Of a stretch of DNA of 64,000 nucleotides, positions 37,004-46,807 are shown piece by piece; positions within the stretch are counted from its first letter, which is position 1; every line of letters starts with the position of its first letter. Origin of the DNA: Streptomyces sp. CB02923. GTDB taxonomy: Bacteria > Actinomycetota > Actinomycetes > Streptomycetales > Streptomycetaceae. A program made the position numbers and the translations under genes. Location of the stretch: positions 1-64,000 of the forward strand of contig NZ_LWKZ01000002.1 in the NCBI RefSeq assembly GCF_001905005.1. Reading direction: 5' to 3'. The notes under the pieces are model-generated. The model was not told where the DNA came from, did no database searches, and saw only the letters and a list, made by a program, of their open reading frames with translations.

Positions 37004-37189
37004 ATGTCCACACCGCACGCCGAGCCCCCCGGGCCGGGCCGCCGCCCGTACGGAACCGTGCGGCTGGCCGCCCCGGTAGCGGCGGCCCCGGCCCCGCGGC
37101 GGCCCGCACGGACGGTGCCGGGGCGCTGGTACGGCCACCGGCCGGTGCTGCTGCCGCTGAGCCTGGCGTCGCTGCGGCGCGAGCCCTGA
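37004..37189 (+). CDS. Possible small basic protein (61 aa), uncertain
   Basis: An open frame from ATG 37004 encodes 61 residues rich in Pro, Arg and Leu (ending VLLPLSLASLRREP). About 57 of 61 codons end in G or C, as in real genes of this DNA. There is no good ribosome site and no recognised family. It lies in the 626-base gap between DUF485 and the subtilase gene. Treat as tentative; the rest of the gap holds the two promoter regions. Confidence 0.3.
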   Translation: MSTPHAEPPGPGRRPYGTVRLAAPVAAAPAPRRPARTVPGRWYGHRPVLLPLSLASLRREP

Positions 37190-37313
37190 GGCCGTGCCGG
37201 GGCCCGCACGGCGTGCGACCCGGCGGCCCGTCCGGTACCCCTGTGGCTGCGTCCGCACCCGTGACTGACGGGATGTCAATCCGCGGCTTGTGACAGGTTT
37301 TCTCCCTGATCCA

Positions 37314-37342
37314 TTGATGTTCCGTGGTCGACACGGATAACT
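37314..37342 (+). promoter_or_regulatory. Probable subtilase promoter
   Basis: TTGATG (37314-37319) and GATAAC/ATAACT (37336-37342) are spaced 16-17 bases apart in a relatively AT-rich patch. The predicted leader of about 100 bases contains a perfect 10-bp hairpin (GCCCGCGCGC 37397-37406 with 37412-37421) 26 bases before the start codon, which could affect translation. Confidence 0.45.
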
Positions 37343-37447
37343 TCACGGGGACTTGCCGCGCGTGGGGGCCATTCCCCCGGACGGCGGTATGCACCTGCCC
37401 GCGCGCAATCGGCGCGCGGGCGGTCTCACGGATGATGTGGAGTACCC

Positions 37448-38971
<1,524 letters not shown>

Positions 38972-39002
38972 CGCCGCTGCGGGACCGGTGACGGTCCCGG
39001 TC

Positions 39003-39032
39003 AGGGGCCGGGCGGCGTGCCGCCCGGCCCCT
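39003..39032. terminator. Bidirectional terminator between the subtilase and MerR genes
   Basis: Perfect 14-bp stem AGGGGCCGGGCGGC (39003-39016) pairs with 39019-39032, leaving only GT between the arms. Confidence 0.75.
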
Positions 39033-39040
39033 GCGCCGTT

Positions 39041-40588
39041 TCACCTGCCCAGATAGGCCGCGAGCCGGTCCGCGCCGCTCGCCCCCGCCGCCGCGGGCCG
39101 CTCCGGGGCGAACGACCCGCCCTCGGTGCGCGGCGCCGCCCCGTAGATGCAGCGGGCCGCTTCCAGCACCTCGCCGGCGACCTCCGGCGCCAGGTCGGTG
39201 CCGGTGCCGAGGGCGCGGGCCAGGTCCCAGCCGTGCGCGAGGAGTTCGACCGCGGCCTGCTGCGCGAACAGGGCGCCGGGGGCTTCGTACGGGCCGTACG
39301 TACGCTCCGGCATCCCGCTGCCGGTGAAGGCCGCGAGCAGGCCGTCCGCCGATTCCCGGAAGGCGGCGGCGTGGTCGTTGCCCAGGTGATCAGCGTCCGG
39401 GTCGGTGCGCGGCGCGTCCCGCGCGATCGAGGTGATCATGAGGTTTTCCCACGTCATGTGGTCGATCAGCTGCCGTACGGTCCAGCCGTCGCACGGTGTG
39501 GGCCCGTCCAGCGCCTCTTCCGGTACGGCGTCGACCAGCGCGGTGACGTGCGCGGCCACCCGCTCGTACACGTACAGCGCCCGCCGTGTGTCCGGCGCGG
39601 GCGGCAGGACGAGGCCGGGGCCGGGCGCGGGGTGGGCGCGCAGCGCGGCGGCGGTCCAGGCGGCGGCCGCGTCCCAACGGGGCGGCTGCGGGCGGCCGGT
39701 GGCGACGCACATCAGCTGCCAGTACCGCTCGATGTGCGGCTCGGCGGCGGCCTCCAGCTGCTCCAGCAGTCCGCGGCGCGCCCCGGCGTCGTCCCGCGCG
39801 GGCGGGTCGGCCGTGTCCGCCTGGGTCGGCAGCCAGGCGGCGACCAGTGCGGCCACGACGGGCTCCGCCGCCGCGGAGTCGGCGGCGATCCCGGCCGCGA
39901 GGGCCGCCTCGCCGCGCTCGCGCATCAGATGGGCGACGCGCGCCGCGTCCTCGGCGGCCGTCGCGGACGGTGTGGCGGGGGTGGTGCGGGCGCTGTACTC
40001 GGCCAGCCGCCGCAGCGCGGCGCGCACCGCGGGGCGCTGGACGTGTTCGGCCAGGTCGATCCAGGCGCCGAGCTGGTCGGGCGCCGGGTCCTCGGGCAGG
40101 TCGGGTGCGGCGGCCAGCAGGCCGGCGCGGTAGGCGGGGGCGTCCACGCCGTCGAGGGCGTCCGCGATGAACTCCTCGATGACGCGGCGCCGTTCGGCGG
40201 CGGTCAGGCGGGCCAGTCGGTGCACGTCCGGTAGCTCCTCGGCTGCGGTCCCCCGCGCGGCCACCGCCCGCAGCACGGCGCGCCGCAGCCGCAGCGTGCG
40301 GATCTGCGCGTCGAGCGCGTCGGCCCAGTGCCGGGCCGAGTCGGCGACGGTGCGTTCGCTGTGCAGTACGGCGCGGATCTCCGCGGTGCCGATGCCGAGT
40401 TCGCGCAGGGTGCGCACGGTCTCCAGCCGGGCGGGGGCGTCGGGGCCGTACAGCCGGTAGCCCGCGGGGGTGCGGGCGGCGGGCGGCAGCAGGCCCTCGT
40501 CGGACCAGCGCCGGACCGTCTTCACCGGTACTCCGGTGAGCCGGGCCAGCGCGCCGATCGTCAGCAGGCCGCCGCCGTCCTCGTTCAT
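39041..40588 (-). CDS. MerR-type regulator fused to a TIGR03086/MDMPI-like domain
   Basis: 515 residues. N-terminal MerR helix-turn-helix (LLTIGALARLTGVPVKTVRRWSDEGLLPP, AGYRLYG, LRELGIGTAEIRAVL) with its coiled coil to about residue 100. A middle helical region follows (about 120-330), then a C-terminal DinB/MDMPI-type domain (YERVAAHVTALVDAVPEEALDGPTPCDGWTVRQLIDHMTWEN; VELLAHGWDLARALG). Residues GWTVRQLIDHMTWEN and the later H in LLAHGWD are the metal-ligand positions of mycothiol-dependent maleylpyruvate isomerase-like proteins. Start ATG 40586-40588. I infer that the C-terminal domain senses a thiol or small molecule and the protein acts on its own promoter palindrome. Confidence 0.85.
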   Translation of the reverse strand: MNEDGGGLLTIGALARLTGVPVKTVRRWSDEGLLPPAARTPAGYRLYGPDAPARLETVRTLRELGIGTAEIRAVLHSERTVADSARHWADALDAQIRTLRLRRAVLRAVAARGTAAEELPDVHRLARLTAAERRRVIEEFIADALDGVDAPAYRAGLLAAAPDLPEDPAPDQLGAWIDLAEHVQRPAVRAALRRLAEYSARTTPATPSATAAEDAARVAHLMRERGEAALAAGIAADSAAAEPVVAALVAAWLPTQADTADPPARDDAGARRGLLEQLEAAAEPHIERYWQLMCVATGRPQPPRWDAAAAWTAAALRAHPAPGPGLVLPPAPDTRRALYVYERVAAHVTALVDAVPEEALDGPTPCDGWTVRQLIDHMTWENLMITSIARDAPRTDPDADHLGNDHAAAFRESADGLLAAFTGSGMPERTYGPYEAPGALFAQQAAVELLAHGWDLARALGTGTDLAPEVAGEVLEAARCIYGAAPRTEGGSFAPERPAAAGASGADRLAAYLGR

Positions 40589-40643
40589 GCCGTCCACTGT
40601 CCGGTCTCCCCCGGAGGGAGACTCAAGCCCCCGACTGTTTTCC

Positions 40644-40662
40644 CTGGTCAGGGCTTGACCAG
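40644..40662. promoter_or_regulatory. Candidate operator palindrome upstream of the MerR fusion gene
   Basis: CTGGTCA-GGGCT-TGACCAG, a perfect 7-bp inverted repeat with 5-base spacer, lies 56 bases upstream of the MerR start. MerR proteins bind such dyads between -35 and -10; I cannot identify the promoter elements with certainty. Confidence 0.45.
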
Positions 40663-40721
40663 CTCCTTCATTCCACGGGGTGCGTGGAGGGTGGTGGCCC
40701 GCGTGCGGACGTTCCTCGCGC

Positions 40722-41429
40722 TCAGACAGGCGTACTACGCACCTCACCGTACGCCCGCGTGGTACCGGCGTCCCCGGACCGCCCGCCTGCCGCGTACGTA
40801 CGCCGTACGCCGTCGGCCACCCCGTACTGGGCCGCCGCATAGGTCAGCATGACCCAGAACTGGGCGGCGGGCGGCTGCTGCCAGTGGGCCAGACCGGTGG
40901 CGAGCAGCGTGTCGGAGAGCAGGAAGAACAGCCCGCCGAGGGCTGCCCACGGCCCGAGCCGCAGGGCGCCGAACGCTATCGCGGTGAGCAGCAGGCTGTA
41001 CGCGGCGACCGGCAGCCGCATGTCCGCCGCCAGGTCCGGCCACAGCAGCGCGACGGTGCCGAGCCAGGCGGCCGCGTACCCGGCGGCGAGCGGCCCGGAG
41101 AGCCGGAGCCCGCCCGGGAAGGCGCCGCGCCGGGCGAAGAGCACCAGGTAGCAGACGTGTCCGGCGGCGAAGGAGCCCATGCCGACGAGGAACAGCCCGT
41201 CGTCGCCGGTCTGGAGGAGGGTGTCGCCGCCGCAGCCGAGGAGCAGTCCGACGGCGAGCAGCCGGGGCGCGCCGGCGGCCAGCACGCAGGCGGCCAGCAC
41301 CGGCATCAGCGCGGGTTTGGTCAGGTGGACGACGGGGGTGGCGCCGGCGAGCAGCGCGCCGAGGTGGACGGCGGTCAGCACGGCGAAGGCGCCGAGCAGG
41401 ACCCGCGCGGTGCGCGCGGCGGTCGTCAC
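40722..41429 (-). CDS. Lysoplasmalogenase (YhhN/TMEM86 family)
   Basis: 235 residues with about eight hydrophobic segments. Family motifs: TKPALMPVLAACVL (TKP), GCGGDTLLQ with conserved Asp, FLVGMGSFAAGHVCYLVLF, and FLLSDTLLA. Lysoplasmalogenases hydrolyse the vinyl-ether bond of lysoplasmalogens in the membrane. Its start overlaps the stop of the oxygenase gene upstream by four bases, so the two are coupled. A short Gly/Ala/Arg-rich tail is dispensable-looking. Confidence 0.88.
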   Translation of the reverse strand: MTTAARTARVLLGAFAVLTAVHLGALLAGATPVVHLTKPALMPVLAACVLAAGAPRLLAVGLLLGCGGDTLLQTGDDGLFLVGMGSFAAGHVCYLVLFARRGAFPGGLRLSGPLAAGYAAAWLGTVALLWPDLAADMRLPVAAYSLLLTAIAFGALRLGPWAALGGLFFLLSDTLLATGLAHWQQPPAAQFWVMLTYAAAQYGVADGVRRTYAAGGRSGDAGTTRAYGEVRSTPV

Positions 41430-42349
41430 GCGACGGGCTCCTTCGCGGGGGCGGTGGTCTTGGCGGCTTCGGTGGCTTTACGCGCCTCGGTCTTCTCCGG
41501 AGCCTTGTTCTCCGTGAACCCCGCAGGCTGCCACCCGGGCCCCCGGAACACCCGCCCGGCCCGCTCGCTCCAGCTGTCCGCCGCCCGCACGTCACGCGCG
41601 ATGGCCGCGTACTCGTGGGTGGCGACCCGGAGCGGGTTGAAGGTGTGGATGTTCTTGGTGAGTCCGTACACGGGCCGTTCCGTCTCCGGGACGAACGAGC
41701 GGAAGAGCCGGTCCCAAATGATGAGGATGCCGCCGAAGTTGCGGTCCAGGTAGCCGCCCTGCGAGGCGTGGTGCACCCGGTGGTGGGAGGGCGTGTTCAG
41801 GACGTACTCGAAGGGCCTGGGCAGCTTGCCGACGCGCTCGGTGTGCACCCAGAACTGGTAGACGAGGTTGGCCCCCGAGCAGAACGCGACCGCGGCCGGG
41901 TGCACGCCGAGCGCGATCATCGGCACGTAGAACGGCCAGACGGTCCAGGTCGTCCAGGGCTGGCGCAGCGCGGTGGTGAAGTTGAACTTCTCGCTGGAGT
42001 GGTGCACGACGTGGCACGCCCACAGGACGCGGATGACGTGGTGCCCGCGGTGCGACCAGTAGTAGAAGAAGTCCTGGGCGAGCAGCATCAGCGGCAGCGT
42101 CCACCACAGGACGGGCACCCGCAGTGGCGTCAGCGTGTAGACGGCCGAGTAGACGGCGACGATCGGGATCTTCCACAGCGCGTCGAAGACCAGGCTGCCC
42201 AGTCCCATACCGACGCTCGTCGCCGCGTCCCTGGCCTCGTACCCGGCGGAGTCCTCGTCGGGATGGAGGCGGTAGCTCACCATCTCCACCACGGTGAGCA
42301 GGACGAAAGCGGGCACGGACCACAGCACGACATCGGGCAGGTGCGGCAT
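41426..42349 (-). CDS. Fatty-acid hydroxylase superfamily membrane oxygenase (AGMO-like)
   Basis: 307 residues from ATG 42349 (MPHLPDVVLW); ATG 42361 is an alternative. Several membrane helices and the di-iron histidine clusters HRGHH, HVVHHSS and HRVHH. The block DFFYYWSHRGHHVIRVLWACHVVHHSSEKFN is split here as DFFYYWSHRGHH, then HVVHHSSEKFNFTTALRQ. The HHSSExxNxxTALRQ pattern is that of alkylglycerol-monooxygenase-like proteins. The Lys/Ala/Glu/Thr-rich C-terminal tail looks disordered. Cotranscribed with the lysoplasmalogenase, suggesting ether-lipid breakdown or remodelling. Confidence 0.85.
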   Translation of the reverse strand: MPHLPDVVLWSVPAFVLLTVVEMVSYRLHPDEDSAGYEARDAATSVGMGLGSLVFDALWKIPIVAVYSAVYTLTPLRVPVLWWTLPLMLLAQDFFYYWSHRGHHVIRVLWACHVVHHSSEKFNFTTALRQPWTTWTVWPFYVPMIALGVHPAAVAFCSGANLVYQFWVHTERVGKLPRPFEYVLNTPSHHRVHHASQGGYLDRNFGGILIIWDRLFRSFVPETERPVYGLTKNIHTFNPLRVATHEYAAIARDVRAADSWSERAGRVFRGPGWQPAGFTENKAPEKTEARKATEAAKTTAPAKEPVA

Positions 42350-42393
42350 GTCCCGCACCATAGAGGCGCCGACGGGGCCCTCGCTAGGGGTTG

Positions 42394-42411
42394 TTACCGA
42401 TAAGTATGTAA
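42394..42411. promoter_or_regulatory. Candidate TetR-type operator upstream of the oxygenase gene
   Basis: TTACCGATAAGTATGTAA is an imperfect palindrome (TTAC...GTAA with GATA/TAT arms), strikingly AT-rich for this genome, 45 bases upstream of the oxygenase start. The shape is like operators of TetR-family lipid regulators. No regulator gene is adjacent. The rest of 42412-42694 holds no gene I can support. Confidence 0.4.
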
Positions 42412-42694
42412 GAAGGAGTGTCAGCGACGGGCGCATTCCGGTCCGTCCACCTCCTCGTCGAACCGGACCTTTGTGACGTAACGCCACAGGAAGGGCGAGG
42501 GTGCCGGCATGCCACGGGAGAGGGCCGCGCGCCACCGCGTGCCCCCTTCCCCCGTTCGGGGACCAACGGGCCGCGGCCCGCGCACCGTTCGCGCACGTCG
42601 GAGCCTGCCCGCACGGTCACGGACGCTGCCGGGGAGACGGACGGTACGGGGAGGGCGGTGGCGCTGTCAGTGGTGGCCCGTATCCTCAGTGACC

Positions 42695-43726
42695 ATGCTC
42701 GAAGACCGTATGGCAGCAGCCCGCCCGATCACCCCGGCGATCGGGCAGCAGCCGTCCCCTCCGGAGGCGGCCGCCTCCTGGCCGGACGCGTATCCGCAGG
42801 GGTACGCGGTCGTCGACGTCGAGACCACCGGCCTGGCCCGCGACGACCGGATAGTCTCCGCCGCCGTGTACCGGCTCGACACCCACGGCGAGGTCGAGGA
42901 CCACTGGTACACCCTGGTCAACCCGGAGCGGGACCCGGGCCCGGTGTGGATCCACGGTCTGACGAGCGACGTGCTCGCCACCGCCCCGCTCTTCCCGGAG
43001 ATCGTCCCCGAGCTGTCGAAGCGGCTGGAGGGACGCGTCCTGGTCGCCCACAACGCGATGTTCGACTGGTCGATGATCGCCCGGGAGTACGCCCGCGCCG
43101 AGGCCGAGGCGCCCGTACGGCAGCGGCTGTGCACGATCGCGCTCTCCAAGGAGCTGCGGCTGCCGCTGCCCAACCACAAGCTGGAGTCCCTCGCCGCGCA
43201 CTACGGCGTCACCCAGGAGCACGCCCACCACGCGCTCGACGACGCCCGGGTGCTGGCGGAGGCGTTCCGCCCCAGTCTGCGGCTGGCCGCGCAGGCCAAC
43301 CTGCGGCTGCCGCTGCTGGCCTGCCAGCCGCTCACGGAATGGGCGGACTCCCCCGCGGCGCCCCGGCAGCGGACGGCCGCGGCCTCCTACCGGCCCACCA
43401 GCTGGCGCCCGGCGCGCAAGCGGCCCGCCTGCCCGTACCCGAACCCGGGACGCTACGAGCCGGGCACCCGGCTGGTGCAGGGCATGCGGGTGGCGTTCTC
43501 CGGCGACACCTCCGTCGACCGCGACCTGCTGGAGGACCGCGCCATCGAGGCCGGCCTGCACGTCGCCACCAGCGTCTCCCGGCTGACCAGCCTGCTGGTC
43601 ACCAACGACCCCGGGTCGCGGACGTCCAAGACCGCCAAGGCCGCCTCCTTCGGCACGCCGGTGATCGACGAGGCGGCCTTCATGCAGCTCCTCCAGGACG
43701 TGGCCCCGGCGCCCGCGTCCGGGTGA
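42695..43726 (+). CDS. DEDDh 3'-5' exonuclease with C-terminal BRCT domain
   Basis: 343 residues. N-terminal DnaQ-like exonuclease: Exo I VVDVETTGL (Asp/Glu), Exo II LVAHNAMFDWSMI, Exo III HHALDDARVLAEAF (His/Asp), with WIHGLTSDVL between. After a Pro/Arg linker comes a BRCT-like domain of about 75 residues (MRVAFSGDTSVDRDLLEDRAIEAG, SLLVTNDPGSRTSKTAKAASFGTPVIDEAAF). Probably a DNA repair or proofreading nuclease. ATG 42695 has no ribosome site and TATCCT lies 12 bases before it, so the message could be nearly leaderless. Confidence 0.88.
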   Translation: MLEDRMAAARPITPAIGQQPSPPEAAASWPDAYPQGYAVVDVETTGLARDDRIVSAAVYRLDTHGEVEDHWYTLVNPERDPGPVWIHGLTSDVLATAPLFPEIVPELSKRLEGRVLVAHNAMFDWSMIAREYARAEAEAPVRQRLCTIALSKELRLPLPNHKLESLAAHYGVTQEHAHHALDDARVLAEAFRPSLRLAAQANLRLPLLACQPLTEWADSPAAPRQRTAAASYRPTSWRPARKRPACPYPNPGRYEPGTRLVQGMRVAFSGDTSVDRDLLEDRAIEAGLHVATSVSRLTSLLVTNDPGSRTSKTAKAASFGTPVIDEAAFMQLLQDVAPAPASG

Positions 43727-43789
43727 AGCCCCACAACACGCCCGGCGCAGGCTCGCCCCGCCGCCCGCCCCGCCCGCAGGCTGTGGCGC

Positions 43790-44023
43790 ATGGCACGTTG
43801 TGAGGTCTGCGGAAACGAATACGGCATGACGTTCGAGGTGCGCGCGCAGGGCGCGGTGCACGTCTTCGACTGCTTCTCCTGCGCCATCCACCGCATGGCG
43901 CCGATCTGCGAGCACTGCCGGTGCCAGATCATCGGCCAGGGCGTGGAGGCCGCCGGACGGTGGTTCTGCGGCGCCCACTGCGCCCGCGCGGAGGGGCAGG
44001 CGGGCATCGTCGACAGGGTCTGA
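43790..44023 (+). CDS. Cysteine-rich zinc-binding small protein (77 aa)
   Basis: 77 residues with nine cysteines in paired motifs: CEVCGNEYG, CFSCAIH, CEHCRC, CGAHC. This suggests two zinc knuckles, resembling proteins annotated as prokaryotic metallothionein-like or zinc-ribbon. ATG 43790 follows CAGGCTGTGGCGC, a weak site. It sits 63 bases after the exonuclease gene and before SURF1 on the same strand. Metal storage or a zinc-ribbon adaptor are both possible; unproven. Confidence 0.7.
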   Translation: MARCEVCGNEYGMTFEVRAQGAVHVFDCFSCAIHRMAPICEHCRCQIIGQGVEAAGRWFCGAHCARAEGQAGIVDRV

Positions 44024-44073
44024 GGCGGACCCCGCCGCCGGGGGCCCGGACGCCGGAGTTGTACCTTCGTGGG

Positions 44074-44988
44074 GTGTACCGCTTCCTGTTGTCCCGGCAG
44101 TGGGTGATCCTCACCCTCGTGGGCCTCGTCCTGATCCCAGTGATGATCAAGCTGGGCTTCTGGCAGTACCACCGCCACGAACACCGGGTCGCGCAGAACC
44201 AGCTCATCGCGGACAGCCTCGCCGCCACCCCGGTGCCGGTCACCGACCTGACCGCGCCCGGCCGCCCGCTCCCCCGCGACGACATGTGGCGCCGGGTCAC
44301 CGCCACCGGCACGTACGACGCGCGGCACGAGGTCGTGGTCCGCCAGCGCACCGCCGCCGACGAGCAGACCATCGGCTACTACGTACTGACCCCGCTGGTA
44401 CTGGACCAGGGGCCGCGCAAGGGCGCCACCGTCCTGGTCAACCGCGGCTGGATCGCCGCGGGCAACGACCTCACCCGCTTCCCCGAGGTGCCCGCCGCGC
44501 CCCAGGGACAGGTCACCGTCACCGGCCGGATGATGGCGGACGAGACCACCGAGGGCAGCGGCATCAAGGACAAGCGCGGCCTGCCGGAGCGCCAGGTCAT
44601 GCTGATCAACAGCGAGCGGCAGGCCGAGGCCCTGCACCGGCCGGTGCTCGGCGGCTACATCGAGCAGACCGCCCCGAGGCCCGCCGACGGCAAGCCCGAA
44701 CTGGTGCCCGAGCCGGACCACGACAGCATCGGCCCGCACATGGCGTACGCGGTCCAGTGGTGGCTGTTCGCCGCGGCCGTGCCCGTCGGCTGGTTCGTCC
44801 TGGCCCGCCGGGAGCGCAAGGACCGGCTCGCCGCCGCGGACAGCGCCGGGGCCGCGGGCGACGGCGGCGGCGGTGACAAAGGCAGCGGCGAAGGCGAAGG
44901 CCGCCAAGGTGGTGGCGGCGAAGGCGCCGACAGCGCCGAATCCGCGCCCGCCGAGCCGTTGAGCCGTACAGTCGCCAGCACCGAATAG
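44074..44988 (+). CDS. SURF1 family cytochrome oxidase assembly protein
   Basis: 304 residues. Two membrane helices flank an extracytoplasmic domain: N-terminal WVILTLVGLVLIPVMIKLGFWQ followed by RHEHRVAQN (SURF1 GxWQxxR-type motif), VLVNRGWIAAGND, and the C-terminal HMAYAVQWWLFAAAVPVGWFVL. A Gly/Glu-rich cytoplasmic tail ends the protein. SURF1 assists heme a/copper insertion in cytochrome c oxidase. GTG start at 44074, with GGAG 12 bases upstream. Confidence 0.88.
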   Translation: MYRFLLSRQWVILTLVGLVLIPVMIKLGFWQYHRHEHRVAQNQLIADSLAATPVPVTDLTAPGRPLPRDDMWRRVTATGTYDARHEVVVRQRTAADEQTIGYYVLTPLVLDQGPRKGATVLVNRGWIAAGNDLTRFPEVPAAPQGQVTVTGRMMADETTEGSGIKDKRGLPERQVMLINSERQAEALHRPVLGGYIEQTAPRPADGKPELVPEPDHDSIGPHMAYAVQWWLFAAAVPVGWFVLARRERKDRLAAADSAGAAGDGGGGDKGSGEGEGRQGGGGEGADSAESAPAEPLSRTVASTE

Positions 44989-45017
44989 CCGCCGGCCGCT
45001 GACGGAAGGGGCGCCGC

Positions 45018-46802
45018 GTGCACGCACCCATCGAGGACTACGCGCTCATCGGTGACCTGCAGACCGCCGCCCTGGTCGGCCGGGACGGCTCCGTCGACTG
45101 GCTGTGCCTGCCCCGCTTCGACTCCGCCGCCTGCTTCGCCGCACTGCTCGGCGACCGGGAGAACGGGCACTGGCTGCTCGCCCCCGCCGACCCGGACGCC
45201 CGTCCCGAACGCTCCTACCGCGGCGACTCCCTCGTCCTGGACACCGTCTGGCACACCCCCACCGGCTCGGTGAAGGTCACCGACTTCATGCCGCAGCGCG
45301 ACCACGCGCCCGACGTCGTCCGCATCGTGGAGGGCCTGGAGGGCGACGTCGCGATGCAGGGCGTACTGCGGCTGCGCTTCGACTACGGCCTGGTCGTGCC
45401 CTGGGTGCGGCACGTCGGCCGGTGCCGTGTCGCGGTGGCCGGGCCGGACTCCGCGTGGCTGCGCACCGAACCCGAGGTCACGACGTACGGGGAGGGGTTC
45501 AGCACCCGCTCGGACTTCGGCGTCGCCGCCGGGGAGCGGGTGGCGTTCATCCTGACCTGGCACCCCTCGCACGAGGCACGCCCGGCCGAGATCGATCCGT
45601 ACGAGGCGCTGGAGCACACCCTGGAGGACTGGCAGGCGTGGGCGGCGCACTGCCGCTACGACGGTCCGTACCGGGCCGAGGTGCTGCGCTCCCTGATCAC
45701 GCTCAAGGCCCTGACCTTCGCACCGACCGGCGGCATCGTCGCGGCACCCACCACCTCACTGCCCGAGGAACTGGGCGGCGTACGCAACTGGGACTACCGC
45801 TTCTGCTGGCTGCGCGACGCCACCTTGACCCTCAACTCGCTGGTCACCGCCGGATACACCGAGGAGGCGGCGGCCTGGCGGGACTGGCTGCTGCGCGCGG
45901 TGGCGGGCAACCCCGCCGACCTCCAGATCATGTACGGCCTGGGCGGCGAGCGGCGGCTGCCGGAGGCCGAGCTGCCCTGGCTCGGCGGCTACGCCGGCTC
46001 CACCCCCGTACGCATCGGCAACGCCGCCGTCGAGCAGCGGCAGCTCGACGTCTACGGCGGGGTGCTGGACTCCTTCCACATCGCGCGCGTCGCGGGCCTG
46101 CCGTCCAAGCCGCACGCCTGGAACATCCAGCGCTCGCTGCTGGACTTCCTGGAGTCCCACTGGCGCGAGCCGGACGAGGGGCTGTGGGAGGTCCGCGGGC
46201 CCCGCCGGCACTTCGTCCACTCCAAGATCATGGCGTGGGTCGCCGCCGACCGCGCCGTCAAGGCGGCCGAGTCCCGCCCCGAGCTGGAGGGGGACGTCGC
46301 ACGCTGGCGCGCGATGCGCGACGAGGTGCACCGCGAGGTGTGCGAGAAGGGATACGACGCCGAGCGCAACACCTTCACCCAGTCCTACGGCTCGGACCTG
46401 CTGGACGCGGCGACGCTGCTGATCCCGCGCCTCGGCTTCCTGCCCGCGGACGATCCGCGGGTCGTCGGCACGGTCGACGCGGTCCGCGAGGAGCTGACAC
46501 ACGGCGGCCTGATACGGCGTTACAGCACCGCCGCCGACACCGTGGACGGGCTGCCGGGCGGCGAGGGCACCTTCCTGGTCTGCTCGTTCTGGCTGGCCGA
46601 GGCCCTGCACCTGACCGGCCGGCCGGAAGAGGCCCACAAGCTGTTCGACCGGCTGCTGGAGCTGCCCAACGACCTGGGGCTGCTGGCCGAGGAGTACGAC
46701 CCGGTCGCCGGCCGCCAGCTGGGCAACTTCCCCCAGGCGTTCAGCCACATCGGCCTGATCGGTACCGCCTTCACCATGTTCGGGTGCGACGGGGCAGACT
46801 GA
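45018..46802 (+). CDS. Glycoside hydrolase family 15 protein (trehalase/glucoamylase-like)
   Basis: 594 residues, cytosolic. N-terminal beta-sandwich domain (IEDYALIGDLQTAALVGRDGSVDWLCLPRFDS, about 1-215), then an (alpha/alpha)6 barrel: NWDYRFCWLRDATLTL, catalytic-acid region EPDEGLWEVRG, HSKIMAWVAADRAV, GTFLVCSFWLAEAL, and second Glu in LLAEEYDP. This matches the actinobacterial GH15 group that includes mycobacterial trehalase. GTG 45018 follows GGAAGGGGCGCCGC. Likely hydrolyses trehalose or a related alpha-glucoside; specificity unproven. Tight spacing (5 bases) to the downstream SDR. Confidence 0.9.
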   Translation: MHAPIEDYALIGDLQTAALVGRDGSVDWLCLPRFDSAACFAALLGDRENGHWLLAPADPDARPERSYRGDSLVLDTVWHTPTGSVKVTDFMPQRDHAPDVVRIVEGLEGDVAMQGVLRLRFDYGLVVPWVRHVGRCRVAVAGPDSAWLRTEPEVTTYGEGFSTRSDFGVAAGERVAFILTWHPSHEARPAEIDPYEALEHTLEDWQAWAAHCRYDGPYRAEVLRSLITLKALTFAPTGGIVAAPTTSLPEELGGVRNWDYRFCWLRDATLTLNSLVTAGYTEEAAAWRDWLLRAVAGNPADLQIMYGLGGERRLPEAELPWLGGYAGSTPVRIGNAAVEQRQLDVYGGVLDSFHIARVAGLPSKPHAWNIQRSLLDFLESHWREPDEGLWEVRGPRRHFVHSKIMAWVAADRAVKAAESRPELEGDVARWRAMRDEVHREVCEKGYDAERNTFTQSYGSDLLDAATLLIPRLGFLPADDPRVVGTVDAVREELTHGGLIRRYSTAADTVDGLPGGEGTFLVCSFWLAEALHLTGRPEEAHKLFDRLLELPNDLGLLAEEYDPVAGRQLGNFPQAFSHIGLIGTAFTMFGCDGAD

Positions 46803-46807
46803 CCCCC

